Of a stretch of 64,000 nt of DNA, positions 18,059 through 26,945 are shown one piece after another. The DNA is taken from the NCBI RefSeq assembly GCF_000203915.1, contig NC_008391.1, positions 1,054,001 through 1,118,000 of the forward strand. Reading direction: 5' to 3'. The notes beneath the pieces were generated by a model that saw only the letters and a list, made by a program, of their open reading frames with translations, was not told the DNA's origin and ran no database searches. Positions within the stretch are counted from its first letter, which is position 1. Each line of letters begins with the position of its first letter. This DNA is from Burkholderia ambifaria AMMD (lineage in GTDB: Bacteria > Pseudomonadota > Gammaproteobacteria > Burkholderiales > Burkholderiaceae). The translations under genes were made by a program, and so were the position numbers.

Positions 18059-18154
18059 GCGGCGCATTCGCACGACATTTCGCCGTCGCGGAACGGGCCG
18101 GGCGGGCGGCGAGCCGCCACGCCCGCCGCCGCCGCCGCCGCACACCACAGCACG

Positions 18155-18583
18155 TTACGGCGTTCCGGCGCTGCAGCAATAGGCCAGCAGGAACGTCGCG
18201 GTGCCCGCGTCGCCCTGCACGATCGCGCGCATGTCACCGTTCAGCTTCGCCATTGCTGCGGTCACGTAATCCGGCGCGGGCAGCTTGGCCGTATTGAAGT
18301 CGTGCACCGCAACCGCGACCGGCCTGTTGTCCTTCGTCTTCGGCGAGGCCAGCGCCCGGTCTTCCGCGGCGAATCGCTGATCTCGCGTGGCGACCGCGCC
18401 GACCTGCCCCGCGCAATAGCCGTGCGTTCCCGACATGATGTGAATCGTGTGCCCATCGCCGCTCAGCCCGGCCGCGATGGTATTGAGTGCCGCTGCGACG
18501 TCCCTGACGGTGCAGGGGTCGTGAAAGCCCCAGATCTGCACCGCATTCGGGGTGTCCTTCGTGATGTTGACGAGCGTTGCCAT
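18155..18583 (-). CDS. Conserved hypothetical protein, 142 aa
   Basis: I do not recognise this family. The protein has no signal peptide or membrane segment and reads as a compact soluble alpha/beta fold, with the N-terminal strand TLVNITKDTPNAVQIWGFHD, a His/Gly-rich IHIMSGTHGYCAGQVG and a C-terminal TFLLAYCCSAGTP with a Cys pair. The start at 18583 is well supported by AAGGAGAGAGG, and codon use matches the neighbours, so it is real. It stands alone, convergent with lysE, with a 269-bp gap before the PI-PLC-like gene. Confidence 0.75.
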   Translation of the reverse strand: MATLVNITKDTPNAVQIWGFHDPCTVRDVAAALNTIAAGLSGDGHTIHIMSGTHGYCAGQVGAVATRDQRFAAEDRALASPKTKDNRPVAVAVHDFNTAKLPAPDYVTAAMAKLNGDMRAIVQGDAGTATFLLAYCCSAGTP

Positions 18584-18852
18584 GACCTCTCTCCTTGCAG
18601 TCTGCGTGGCGGAAGGTTCGCGTAGCCGCCGGCGCGGCTTTCCACGAAGCCATTCCCGAGCCGGCGCGAGCCTGGCACGCGGTGCCCGTCGCGCCCCGCC
18701 GAGTTGAAAAACATGCGGATATCCGCCGACGGGCTCGATCGAACCGCGCACGCCCACGGACGGTTCAACCTTATCCGTCGGCATCGGTTCGCAACATGGA
18801 CCGCGCGTCACACATTCGGCAACGGGCCGATCTTCACGGGAGCCGGTCGGTA

Positions 18853-19773
18853 CTAGCAGCCCATCGACCTGCACCGCTCGCCCGACGCGGGCGCGTGATC
18901 GTTGCACGCCACCAGCGCCCGCACCAACGCCCAATCATCGTCGTCGCAGAAATCGAGCAGCACCGCGCCACACGGGCCACGCAGCTCGCGCAACCGCTCC
19001 GCGAGCCGCGCGTGAATCCCCTGCACCCTGCCATCGCCGCGCGCGACCACCGAAGGATTCGCGCCCATCCCCGTACCGCTGCAGAAATTGATCGCCCAGC
19101 GGCCGCTCTCCGGCGACGGCATGCCGGTCAGCAGCGCGTCGATCACGCGCCACTTGTAGTGGATCGACCCGGCGACGGGCACACGGTATTCATCCTGGAT
19201 CACGAACGCCGAATCGGGATGATCGATCGTGAACGTCGCGTTGTCAGGCCACCCGGTCAGGTCGATGCCGAGCGGTCGGCGGCTGCGAAACCGCCGCAAC
19301 AACACCACCGCGCCGCGCACGTCGCCGAGCGCCGGCAGCGCGCCGCCCGCATGCCAGCGCAGCCGCGGATGCCGCGCGCAATGCGCATCGAACGTTGCCT
19401 CGAAACCGCGCGTGCATGCGTGCGCGGGCCACTCGTCCTTCACCGACATCACGATGCATTCGCGCGGATGCGCATCGAGAAAGCGCGTGCAATCCGCGAG
19501 CACGTCGTCGAACGACATGCCGAGCGCGATCCCGCCGTGATGAATGTCGAACGTATCGCAGCGATGCCGGCACCGGATGTCGAGCAGGCGCACGCCGTGC
19601 GCGAGCTGCGCGGCGAGCGGCGCGCGCTGGGTGCGCACGAGCGGATCGTCGACGGTATACGCACAGCTGTCATGGCTGCCCGGTAGGGTCAGCGTAGGCA
19701 GCGGCCGCGCGTCGTCGAGCGCCGACATCCAGTCGGCCAGCGGCGTGGGTGCTTCGAGTCGCGAAGGGATCAT
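18853..19773 (-). CDS. Phosphatidylinositol-specific phospholipase C X-domain protein
   Basis: The 306-residue protein has the PI-PLC X-domain: LPGSHDSCAY with the first catalytic His34, LLDIRC (64-69) and DIHHGG with the second His at 78/79, followed by PRECIVMSVKDEW. It should cleave phosphoinositol-type phosphodiesters. No signal peptide is visible with this start, unlike most secreted bacterial PI-PLCs. The start is only 6 bp from the divergent LacI start and has no clear ribosome site, so the true start of one of the two may lie inside the currently assigned frame. Confidence 0.82.
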   Translation of the reverse strand: MIPSRLEAPTPLADWMSALDDARPLPTLTLPGSHDSCAYTVDDPLVRTQRAPLAAQLAHGVRLLDIRCRHRCDTFDIHHGGIALGMSFDDVLADCTRFLDAHPRECIVMSVKDEWPAHACTRGFEATFDAHCARHPRLRWHAGGALPALGDVRGAVVLLRRFRSRRPLGIDLTGWPDNATFTIDHPDSAFVIQDEYRVPVAGSIHYKWRVIDALLTGMPSPESGRWAINFCSGTGMGANPSVVARGDGRVQGIHARLAERLRELRGPCGAVLLDFCDDDDWALVRALVACNDHAPASGERCRSMGC

Positions 19774-19779
19774 GAATCG

Positions 19780-20802
19780 ATGACTGACAAGGAAAGAAAA
19801 ACGTGGGTGACGGCATCGGATGTCGCCGTGCGGGCCGGCGTGTCGCGCTCCGCGGTGTCGCGCGCGTTCTCGCCGACGGCAAGCATCGCGCCCGAAACGC
19901 GCGAACGCGTGATGGTGGCCGCGCGCGCGCTCGGCTACCAGGTCAACCTGATCGCGCGCGACATGATCACGCAGCGCAGCAGCATGATCGGCGTCGTGAC
20001 GGCCGGGTTCGAGAATCCGTTCCGTGCGCGGCTGCTGTCGGACCTGATGGCGGCGCTCGGCCAGCGCGCGTTCACACCGCTCGTGACCAACGCGGACGAC
20101 CCGCATCAGGTCCGGCAATCGCTCGAACGTTTGCTCAGCTACCGGATCGCGGGCCTCGTGATGACGTCCGCGTCGCCGCCGCTGTCGGTCGCGCGGCAGT
20201 ATCTCGACCACCGGATTCCCGTCGTGATGATCAATCGCGACGCGAACCTGCCGGGCGCGGATGTCGTCGTCAGCGACAACGCGGCGGGGGCCGCCCACGC
20301 CGCGCAACAGCTCGTGCGGGCCGGCGCGCGCCGGCTCGCGTTCGTCGGCCCGCGTACCGCGAGCTACAGCGCGCGCTCGCGCGCGGATGCGTTCGCGCAG
20401 GGGCTGCAACGCGGTGACGCATTCGATGCGACGCTCGTCCGCGTGATCGATACGCGCTCCGACACGCATGCGTGCGGCATCGACGCCGCGCGGCAACTGT
20501 TCGCATCCGGCGAGCGCCCGGACGGCGTGTTCTGCTCGTCCGACCTGCTCGCGCTCGGCGTGATCGACGCCGCACGCGACGCATTCGGCCTGCGCGTGCC
20601 CGACGACCTGCGCGTGATCGGCTTCGACGACATCCCCGCCGCCGCATACGACGCCTATCGGCTCACGACATTGCGCCAGGATACGCAAGGCCTCGCGCAC
20701 GCGGCCGTCGACCTGCTCGCCGACCGGATCCAGACGTTCGACGGTGTGTCGCGCACGTGTGTCGTCCCGGTTACGCACGTGGCCCGGCATAGCTGCGCGT
20801 AA
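19780..20802 (+). CDS. LacI-family transcriptional regulator
   Basis: The 340-residue protein has the LacI helix-turn-helix VTASDVAVRAGVSRSAVSRAFSP (about residues 10-32) and a complete periplasmic-binding-like effector core ending in the DDIPAAAYDAYRLTTLRQD segment. A GTG at 19807 preceded by AAGGAAAG is an alternative start closer to the domain edge. The gene runs convergent to a sugar ABC importer operon. A perfect palindrome of the LacI-family type lies just upstream of that operon at 23851-23870, making the importer its probable target. Confidence 0.9.
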   Translation: MTDKERKTWVTASDVAVRAGVSRSAVSRAFSPTASIAPETRERVMVAARALGYQVNLIARDMITQRSSMIGVVTAGFENPFRARLLSDLMAALGQRAFTPLVTNADDPHQVRQSLERLLSYRIAGLVMTSASPPLSVARQYLDHRIPVVMINRDANLPGADVVVSDNAAGAAHAAQQLVRAGARRLAFVGPRTASYSARSRADAFAQGLQRGDAFDATLVRVIDTRSDTHACGIDAARQLFASGERPDGVFCSSDLLALGVIDAARDAFGLRVPDDLRVIGFDDIPAAAYDAYRLTTLRQDTQGLAHAAVDLLADRIQTFDGVSRTCVVPVTHVARHSCA

Positions 20803-20811
20803 CGCGTCGGG

Positions 20812-21672
20812 TCATTTCAGCCCGCCGGCGAAGCCGCGCAGCAGATAGCGCTGCACGTAGCCGGCCACGGCGAGCGTCGGCAGCGACGCCAGCAGCCCCG
20901 CGCTCATCAGGTCGCCCCAGTCGATGCCGTTCTCCGTCACGTAACCGGCAATCGCGAGCGGCAGCGTGAAGCGGCTCGGCGTCGACACGAACAGCAGCGC
21001 GATCAGGAATTCGTTCCACGCGGCGATGAACACGAAGATCGCGGTCGCGATCAGCCCCGGCGCGCACAGCGGCAGCACGATCTGCACGAGCCGCCGCGCG
21101 AGCCCCGCACCGTCGATGCACGCGGCTTCTTCGTATTCGACCGGCACGTCGCGCACGAACGCGAGCAGCATCCAGATCGCCATCGGCAGCGCATAGATCT
21201 GGTAAGCGAGCATCAGCCCGAGCGTCGAGTCGAGCAGATGCAGCCGCTTCGCGAGCGCGAACAGCGGCACGGCGATCGTGATCGGCGGCATCAGCTTCAG
21301 TGCCAGCACGAGCATCAGGAACAGCAGGTCGAGCCGCGCCGGAAACCGCAGCCGCACGAGTGCATACGCGGCCGGAAACGCGAGCGTCAGCGCGAGCAGC
21401 GTCGTGCCGAACCCGACCAGCAGCGAATTGGCGAGCGGCGCGCCGATGCCGTTCGACCACACCGACACGAAATGCTCGAGCGTCGGCGCGGCCGGCCAGA
21501 TCCGCAGCGGATGATCGAGGCGCTCGAGCGTCGGCATGAACGCCGCGCCGGCCATCCACAGGCACGGCAGCAGCAACAGCGCGAGCGCGACGACGCGCAG
21601 CCCCCATGGCACCGCGCGACCGAATGCGGCGCCCGCTCGCGCGTGCGCGATGCCTGCGGGGCGCGCCGTCAT
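20812..21672 (-). CDS. Carbohydrate ABC transporter permease (MalG type)
   Basis: The 286-residue inner-membrane protein has six predicted helices and the EAA loop EYEEAACIDGAGLARRLVQIV that contacts the ATPase. It belongs to the MalG/CUT1 branch of sugar importers. Its ATG overlaps the stop of the upstream MalF-type gene by 4 bp (ATGA), indicating translational coupling. It ends 9 bp from the convergent LacI gene. No ATPase gene follows, so the pump must borrow one encoded elsewhere. Confidence 0.92.
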   Translation of the reverse strand: MTARPAGIAHARAGAAFGRAVPWGLRVVALALLLLPCLWMAGAAFMPTLERLDHPLRIWPAAPTLEHFVSVWSNGIGAPLANSLLVGFGTTLLALTLAFPAAYALVRLRFPARLDLLFLMLVLALKLMPPITIAVPLFALAKRLHLLDSTLGLMLAYQIYALPMAIWMLLAFVRDVPVEYEEAACIDGAGLARRLVQIVLPLCAPGLIATAIFVFIAAWNEFLIALLFVSTPSRFTLPLAIAGYVTENGIDWGDLMSAGLLASLPTLAVAGYVQRYLLRGFAGGLK

Positions 21673-22538
21673 GCGCGCCGCTTGCGAACCGTCTGCCATA
21701 CGTACCCCGAAACCAGCAGCGCGGACGCCGCGAGCATCAGCACCGACGCGGCACTCGCCGGCCCGACGTTGAAGAAGCGAAAGCCCGTGTCGTAAATGTA
21801 GGTCGACAGCGTCTGCGTCGCGTTGCCGGGGCCGCCGCCCGTCAGCGCATAGACCTTGTCGAACAGCTTGAACGTCTCGATCGAGCGCAGCAGCAGCGCG
21901 AGGCCGATCTGCGGCGCCGCGAGCGGCAGCGTGATGTCGCGCAGGCACTGCCAATCGCTCGCGCCGTCGGTGCGCGCGGCTTCGTACAGTTCCTGCGGGA
22001 TCGATTGCAGCCCGGCCAGCACGATCAGGAACGCCATCGGCGTCCACTGCCACACGTCGACGAGCGCGAGCGACCACAACGCAAGATGCGGATCGGACAG
22101 CCAGCGCACGCCTTCGATGCCGAACGCGGCGAGCAGCGCGTTCAGGAAGCCGTCGAAGTTGAGCCAGTTGCGCCAGATCGCCGAGCACACGAGCGTGGAC
22201 AGCATCATCGGCAGGATCGCGAGCGGCAGCGCGATGCGCCGCCCCGGAAACGCGCGCACGAACAGCAGCGCGAGGCCGAAGCCGAGCGTGACTTCGGCGA
22301 GCGACGCCACGATCGTGAAGCGCAGCGTGTTGCCGAAGCCGGCTGTGAACGCATCGTCGCCGAGAACCGCGCGATAGTTCGCGAGCCCGGTGAACGTGCG
22401 CCGGCCGGCCGCGTAGTCGACCCGGCAGAACGAATCGACCAGCACCTGCGCGACCGGGTACAGCGCGAGCGCGGCCAGCACCAGCAGCGCGGGGCCGAGC
22501 AGCGCGACGAACGGCAGGCTGCGGCCGAGGGCTTTCAT
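21669..22538 (-). CDS. Carbohydrate ABC transporter permease (MalF type)
   Basis: The 289-residue membrane protein starts MKALGRSLPFVALLGPALLV. It has the EAA loop ELYEAARTDGASDWQCLRDI and the ALTGGGPGNATQTLSTYIYD segment typical of MalF-like CUT1 permeases. It pairs with the MalG-type protein to form the membrane channel. It lies 34 bp downstream of the solute-binding protein gene in one operon. The substrate is a sugar or sugar derivative by family, not otherwise specified. Confidence 0.92.
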   Translation of the reverse strand: MKALGRSLPFVALLGPALLVLAALALYPVAQVLVDSFCRVDYAAGRRTFTGLANYRAVLGDDAFTAGFGNTLRFTIVASLAEVTLGFGLALLFVRAFPGRRIALPLAILPMMLSTLVCSAIWRNWLNFDGFLNALLAAFGIEGVRWLSDPHLALWSLALVDVWQWTPMAFLIVLAGLQSIPQELYEAARTDGASDWQCLRDITLPLAAPQIGLALLLRSIETFKLFDKVYALTGGGPGNATQTLSTYIYDTGFRFFNVGPASAASVLMLAASALLVSGYVWQTVRKRRA

Positions 22539-22572
22539 GCGCGGATTCCGGGCGATGCGTGACGGCGGGCCG

Positions 22573-23811
22573 TCACTTGCCGGCCGCGGCCGTCGCCTGA
22601 GCGATCTTCTGCTGCGCCTGACGCAGCGCGGCGTCGGGTGCGGCCTGCCCGGTCAGCGCGAGCTGCAGCTGGTCGCCGAGGATGCTCTCGACCTGCTGCC
22701 AGTCCTTCACGCGCGGCCGTGCACGGCCGGCCTCGAGCGCCTTCAGCTGATCGGGATACCAGCGGTACTGGCGCACCAGCGCAGGATCGGCGAACACGCT
22801 GCGGCGCGTCGGCGGAATGCCGATTCCGGCGAGGCGCGTCTGCGTGTCGCGCGAGCTCAGGTAGCTCAGGAAATCCTGCGCGAGCTTCGCGTGCGGCGCA
22901 TCCTTCGGAATGCCCATCTGCCAGATGCCGAGCATCGGTGCGGGGCCTGCCGTCTGCCCGGGCGGCGGCTGCAGCGCGATCTGCCCGACCACGCGCGACT
23001 GCTTCGGATCGTCGAGCGCCGGAATCCACGCCGGCCACACTTCGATCGACTGCGCGGCGGTGCCGCGCTGCAGCGCGTCGCGCACTTCGGCGGCGCCGTA
23101 CACGTCGACGTCCTTCGGCGCGGACGCCTTCAGCGCGAGGAAGGTCTTCAGCGCGGCCTGCGACTCGCGCGAATCGATCGTCACGTTGCCGGCACGGTCG
23201 AACACGTCGCCGCCGTAGGCCCACAGGATCGGCAGGAAACCCGTCACGACCGGGTTGCCCTTCGTGCCGCGGAACACGACGCCGGACACGCTCTTGTCCG
23301 CACCGCCCACGGTCTGCGCGATCTTCAGCACGTCGTCCCAGTTGCGCGGCGGCTGCAGCTTGTACTTCGCGAGCAGATCCTTCCGGTAAGCGAACATCTC
23401 GACGTTGCCGACGATCGGCAGCGCGTACAGCGCGCCCGCCGCGTTGCGGCCGAGCGCGACCGCGGACGGCACCAGATCGGCATCGGCGAGCGACGCCGGC
23501 AGCGGCTTCAGCCAGCCGTTGCCGATGAATTCGGGCGCCCACGTGTCGTCCATCATCACGAGGTCGTACGTGCCGGTACCTTCGCGCATCGACAGCTTCA
23601 GCTTCTGGTACAGGTTCGCGTTCGGCAGCTTGAGCAGCTCGATGTCGGTGCCCGGATGCAGTTTGGTGAAGCCGGCGACGGCCTCGGCCAGCCCCTTGCC
23701 GTAGATGTCGTCGCGGCCCGCGATGACGAGATCCGCCGCGAAGGCGTGCGAGGCGGCAAAGGACAGCGCAACGGCGACGGACAGCGCGCGCAGGCGGCTC
23801 AACAGGGTCAT
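22573..23811 (-). CDS. Sugar ABC transporter substrate-binding protein
   Basis: The 412-residue protein has a signal peptide (MTLLSRLRALSVAVALSFAASHAFA) and a family-1 extracellular solute-binding fold: GRDDIYGKGLAEAVAGFTKL, then YDLVMMDDTWAPEFIGNGWL, and a C-terminal LSYLSSRDTQTRLAGIG. It would capture a sugar in the periplasm and deliver it to the two permeases downstream. The upstream region carries a 20-bp palindrome 39 bp from the start codon. It is the first gene of the operon. Confidence 0.92.
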   Translation of the reverse strand: MTLLSRLRALSVAVALSFAASHAFAADLVIAGRDDIYGKGLAEAVAGFTKLHPGTDIELLKLPNANLYQKLKLSMREGTGTYDLVMMDDTWAPEFIGNGWLKPLPASLADADLVPSAVALGRNAAGALYALPIVGNVEMFAYRKDLLAKYKLQPPRNWDDVLKIAQTVGGADKSVSGVVFRGTKGNPVVTGFLPILWAYGGDVFDRAGNVTIDSRESQAALKTFLALKASAPKDVDVYGAAEVRDALQRGTAAQSIEVWPAWIPALDDPKQSRVVGQIALQPPPGQTAGPAPMLGIWQMGIPKDAPHAKLAQDFLSYLSSRDTQTRLAGIGIPPTRRSVFADPALVRQYRWYPDQLKALEAGRARPRVKDWQQVESILGDQLQLALTGQAAPDAALRQAQQKIAQATAAAGK

Positions 23812-23850
23812 GAGGTCTCTCTCGATCGGCGTGGTGGCGAGTCGGCCTCG

Positions 23851-23870
23851 CGTTGCACACGTGTGCAACG
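23851..23870. promoter_or_regulatory. LacI-type operator upstream of sugar ABC operon
   Basis: CGTTGCACACGTGTGCAACG is a perfect 20-bp palindrome with the central CG step typical of LacI-family operators. It lies 39 bp upstream of the solute-binding protein start, where repressor binding would block transcription. The LacI-type gene at 19780 is the obvious candidate binder (inference). Confidence 0.7.
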
Positions 23871-23975
23871 CGGGCGACGCTTCGGGCGGCCTGAAGCGAA
23901 CGCCATTGTTCACGTCGATCGTTAAGAATTTGTGGCACGCGGCGGGATCGGCCGCCGGGGCCGGCGCGCGCGCCG

Positions 23976-25184
23976 TCAGAAGTTCACACGAATCCCGGCC
24001 ATCACCGCGAGCTGGCGGCTCGAATTGCTGTTCGCGAGCACCGGGATCTGCGCGTAGTTCGCCGCGTTGCCGTTCGCGTCGGTGCCGAGCCCCGCGCCGC
24101 TCGCGATCTGGCCGATCGCGACCGCGTACAGCGCGGTGCGCTTCGACAGGCTGTAGTTCGTGCCGACGTTGATCTGATGGAAGCGCGTCGTGCCGCGTCC
24201 GTCGGTGTGCGCGGCGTTGAAGATATACGCGACGCCGCCCTGCAGCGCCGGCGTGAACATGTACGTGACGTTCAGCTCGCCGATGTCGAACGTGAACGCC
24301 TGCGTGCGCGGCTGCGCGTCGGTCGAGAAATAGCGGCTGTCGCCCAGGCGCGTGTGCGTGTAGGTCAGCGCGAGCGTCGCCGCGCCGAGTGTCACCGAGC
24401 CGCCCGCGCCGAACGCGCGCATCGAGCCGGCGTCCTGCAGCAGGCAGTACATCGCGCCCGGGTTGCTGCACGCGAAGTCGCCGATATAGCCGCTCGCGCC
24501 GCCGAGCGCCGCGTCGAGCGGCTGGTGCAGGTCGAGATAGCCGACCGAGAACGCGATCGGCGCGCGGGTATAGGTCGCCGCGACCGCATAGCCGCGCTTC
24601 GCGGAAAAGTCGCCGGCCTGCCCGCCGAAGCTGAACGTGCCGCCGACCGTCAGGCCGTGGAAGTCCGCGCTGGTGAACTTCACCGCGTTGTTGAAGTTGA
24701 ACGCGGCATTCAGGTTGTCGACGTCGCCGAGATGCGAGCCGTACGGCGTCGCCCAGTTGTTGCTCGAGACATACGCGCCGAGCATGTCGGTGTACGAGTC
24801 GTATTGCCGGCCGAGGCCGAGCGTGCCGATCCCGTCCTGGCGCAGCCCGACCCATGCCTGCCGGCTAAACGCGGTGCCGCCCTGCAGCGCCTGCCCGTTC
24901 GCGGACAGGAACTGCTGCTCGAGCGAAAACACCGCATCGAGCCCGCCGCCGAGCGGTTCGGCGCCCTGGAAGCCGAAGCGGGACGGCACCAGGTTGCCGC
25001 CGCCCATCTGCCACGCATGGCCGCCGCCCGTGCTGCCGTCGGCGCGCGTGAACTGCTGGTTCGTCGAATAGATGATGCCGGTGTCCACGGTGCCGTACAG
25101 CGTCACGCTGCCGGAGGTCTGCGCGTGCGCATGCATGCAACCCAGCGTGGCCGCGGCTGCGGCCAGTCGTCGTCCGATCTTCAT
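23976..25184 (-). CDS. Gram-negative porin (OmpC-like general porin family)
   Basis: The 402-residue outer-membrane protein starts with a signal peptide (MKIGRRLAAAAATLGCMHAHA) followed by QTSGSVTLYGTVDTGIIYSTN, the standard first strand of Burkholderia trimeric porins. Alternating beta strands continue to the C-terminal AVMAGIRVNF, ending in the Phe needed for BAM-assisted insertion. The start at 25184 fits the signal sequence. It lies downstream of the sugar operon but is separated by the palindrome and 164 bp. A copy of the CAAATC-GCAAA motif shared with the amine cluster lies about 105 bp upstream. Confidence 0.93.
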   Translation of the reverse strand: MKIGRRLAAAAATLGCMHAHAQTSGSVTLYGTVDTGIIYSTNQQFTRADGSTGGGHAWQMGGGNLVPSRFGFQGAEPLGGGLDAVFSLEQQFLSANGQALQGGTAFSRQAWVGLRQDGIGTLGLGRQYDSYTDMLGAYVSSNNWATPYGSHLGDVDNLNAAFNFNNAVKFTSADFHGLTVGGTFSFGGQAGDFSAKRGYAVAATYTRAPIAFSVGYLDLHQPLDAALGGASGYIGDFACSNPGAMYCLLQDAGSMRAFGAGGSVTLGAATLALTYTHTRLGDSRYFSTDAQPRTQAFTFDIGELNVTYMFTPALQGGVAYIFNAAHTDGRGTTRFHQINVGTNYSLSKRTALYAVAIGQIASGAGLGTDANGNAANYAQIPVLANSNSSRQLAVMAGIRVNF

Positions 25185-25281
25185 GTCCCGCCCCTCTGTT
25201 GTCATCGATTCGCAGTGCAGATCGATGGAGTTGTCGATATGGGTGACAGGACTCTATCCAGCGAAAATTCGGGACCTCTAT

Positions 25282-25298
25282 CCCAAATCAGCAAACGG
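25282..25298 (-). promoter_or_regulatory. Shared motif copy 1 (upstream of porin)
   Basis: The plus-strand sequence CCCAAATCAGCAAACGG matches the element found upstream of the permease, aldehyde dehydrogenase and LuxR genes (core CAAATCGGCAAA, one mismatch). A weaker copy, AGCGAAAATTCGG, lies at 25260-25272, about 20 bp away. It sits about 105 bp upstream of the porin start. Confidence 0.45.
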
Positions 25299-25355
25299 TG
25301 AAGCGATCGGGTATCCCACGAGGGCGCGCGGCGTCACCGTCGCGGCACTAAAACG

Positions 25356-26294
25356 TCATTCGGGACGCAAGGTCTGCGACGGCAGCTCGCCGAACAGGTC
25401 GCGATACTCGCGCGCGAAATAACCCAGATGCGTGAAGCCCCAGCTCGCGGCGGCCTCGCCCACGCCGAGCTGGTGCGCGCCAGTGGTGCGCAGCAGGCGC
25501 CGCACCGCGTTCAGCCGGATCGTGCGCAGATAGCCGACGGGCGTGACGTCGGCGACGCGCTGGAAGCTCGTCTGCAGCGTACGGCGGCTGCAGCGCAGCG
25601 CGCGGCACAGTTCGAGCACGGTGACGGGTTCCTCGGGCCGGTCGCGCAGATGCTTCTCGCAACGGCTGACGATATCGCTGTAGGTGGCGTGCGTGATGTC
25701 GCGGCGCTCGACGCCGATGCCCTGATCGAGCGCATCGAGGAACATGCCGAGCATCGCGTCGCGGAACATCTTGCGGGTGGCCGCGTATTCGAGGCAGCCG
25801 GGATTGCGCTGCGCGTCGTCGATCAGCGACGACAGCCGCGCGCCGAGCGCGACGCCCTGCTCGTCCGACAGCCGCGTGACGTGCCGCAGCTTGCGCGCGC
25901 CGGCCGCGCCGAATTCGGCTTCGCACAGCTCGTCGATCATGTCCGATGCGGCGCTGATCCCGACCAGCCCCATCCCTTCCGGCGTATGGAATTCGAAATC
26001 CTCGCCGGCGCGCAGCGCGAGCAGCGCATAGCCGTCGACCGGCTGGCCCTGGAACGTGCCGGCGAGCGGCACCGACAACGGCACCGCGAGCGACGTGCGC
26101 CGGGCCGGCGCGAGGCCGGTTTGCGCGACACGCCGGTTGGTCGTCTCGCGGAAGAAATGAAAGTCGTCGTACAGCACCTGCGTGACGGTGCCCCTGAACC
26201 GGCCCGGCGTCATCTGGCGATAGACCTGATGCCAACCGGCGATCGCGAGCCCGTGGTCATGCACGTCTTCGTGTGAGCGTGACTGGAACAGCAT
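25356..26294 (-). CDS. AraC-family regulator, EutR-like
   Basis: The 312-residue protein has an N-terminal cupin-like sensing region and a C-terminal AraC DNA-binding domain (about 205-305) with two helix-turn-helix units: ALRCSRRTLQTSFQRVADVTP and AASWGFTHLGYFAREYRDLFG. The layout and the QVLYDDFHFFRETTNRRV segment recall EutR-type regulators of ethanolamine or amine use. The start at 26294 has GGAGA upstream. It is separated by 60 bp from the catabolic genes behind it and may control the motif-bearing promoters of the cluster (inference). Confidence 0.87.
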   Translation of the reverse strand: MLFQSRSHEDVHDHGLAIAGWHQVYRQMTPGRFRGTVTQVLYDDFHFFRETTNRRVAQTGLAPARRTSLAVPLSVPLAGTFQGQPVDGYALLALRAGEDFEFHTPEGMGLVGISAASDMIDELCEAEFGAAGARKLRHVTRLSDEQGVALGARLSSLIDDAQRNPGCLEYAATRKMFRDAMLGMFLDALDQGIGVERRDITHATYSDIVSRCEKHLRDRPEEPVTVLELCRALRCSRRTLQTSFQRVADVTPVGYLRTIRLNAVRRLLRTTGAHQLGVGEAAASWGFTHLGYFAREYRDLFGELPSQTLRPE

Positions 26295-26354
26295 CGGCGT
26301 CTCCGGTAAAACCCTGAATCCACGTTGCGGCCGCGCGGCTCGCAACGGCACAGC

Positions 26355-26945
26355 TTACCCCCGCAAAATTCCGCGCAGTGCGGCTTCGAATGCAAGACAG
26401 GCCGCCGACAGCGCGGCGGCCTGCTCGCCGGTGAGGCGGACATAGCGGCGAAACGACGGCATCCGGTTCACGACCTCGCTGCCGCCGAACGGCACGACGG
26501 CAAGCGTCCAGCGTCCGTCGCGCGCGGCAATCGTGCAGTCGGTCAGGTGCAGCGGGCGCAGCGCGTCGGCGAGCGACGGCTGCGCGACGAGTGCGGCCAC
26601 CGCGCGCGCGAGTCCGGGGTCGCATCCCCGCTGGGGTTCGGCCGCGACGCCGGTGCGCCGCAGCCAGCCGGTCTGCAGCACGCGTGCGCGGCCTTCCCCG
26701 GCCGGACCGTGCGCGGCGACCGTCACCCGCACGCTGACCGTATGCATCAGGAACTGACGCTCGACGCGCTCGTCGACGCGCACGCGCACGCCGTTCGGCA
26801 GCCGGGCCATGGTGTCGGCCGCGGCGCCGTTCGCGTCGCGCACCGCACCGAGGTCGGCCAGCACGCGCGCGGCGATCGCGCCGGGCCGATGGCCGGCCGG
26901 CGGTGTGTCGGGCGCCGTGCGCCACCGGGCGAACGCGAGCTTCAC
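26355..26945 (-). CDS. DUF3156-like protein coupled to the permease
   Basis: The 196-residue protein starts at a GTG that overlaps the permease stop (GTGA), so it is translationally coupled. It is a soluble, Arg/Ala-rich protein with the conserved-looking core RVERQFLMHTVSVRVTVAA and PFGGSEVVNRMPSFRRYVRL. It resembles DUF3156 proteins, which occur next to amino-acid permeases in Burkholderia and Pseudomonas; the family call is from memory. The biochemical role is unknown, perhaps a permease-associated or product-handling factor. Confidence 0.7.
   Translation of the reverse strand: MKLAFARWRTAPDTPPAGHRPGAIAARVLADLGAVRDANGAAADTMARLPNGVRVRVDERVERQFLMHTVSVRVTVAAHGPAGEGRARVLQTGWLRRTGVAAEPQRGCDPGLARAVAALVAQPSLADALRPLHLTDCTIAARDGRWTLAVVPFGGSEVVNRMPSFRRYVRLTGEQAAALSAACLAFEAALRGILRG

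Noticed and set aside
18121..18142. GCC/CCG trinucleotide run
   Set aside because: Short and common in GC-rich intergenic DNA.
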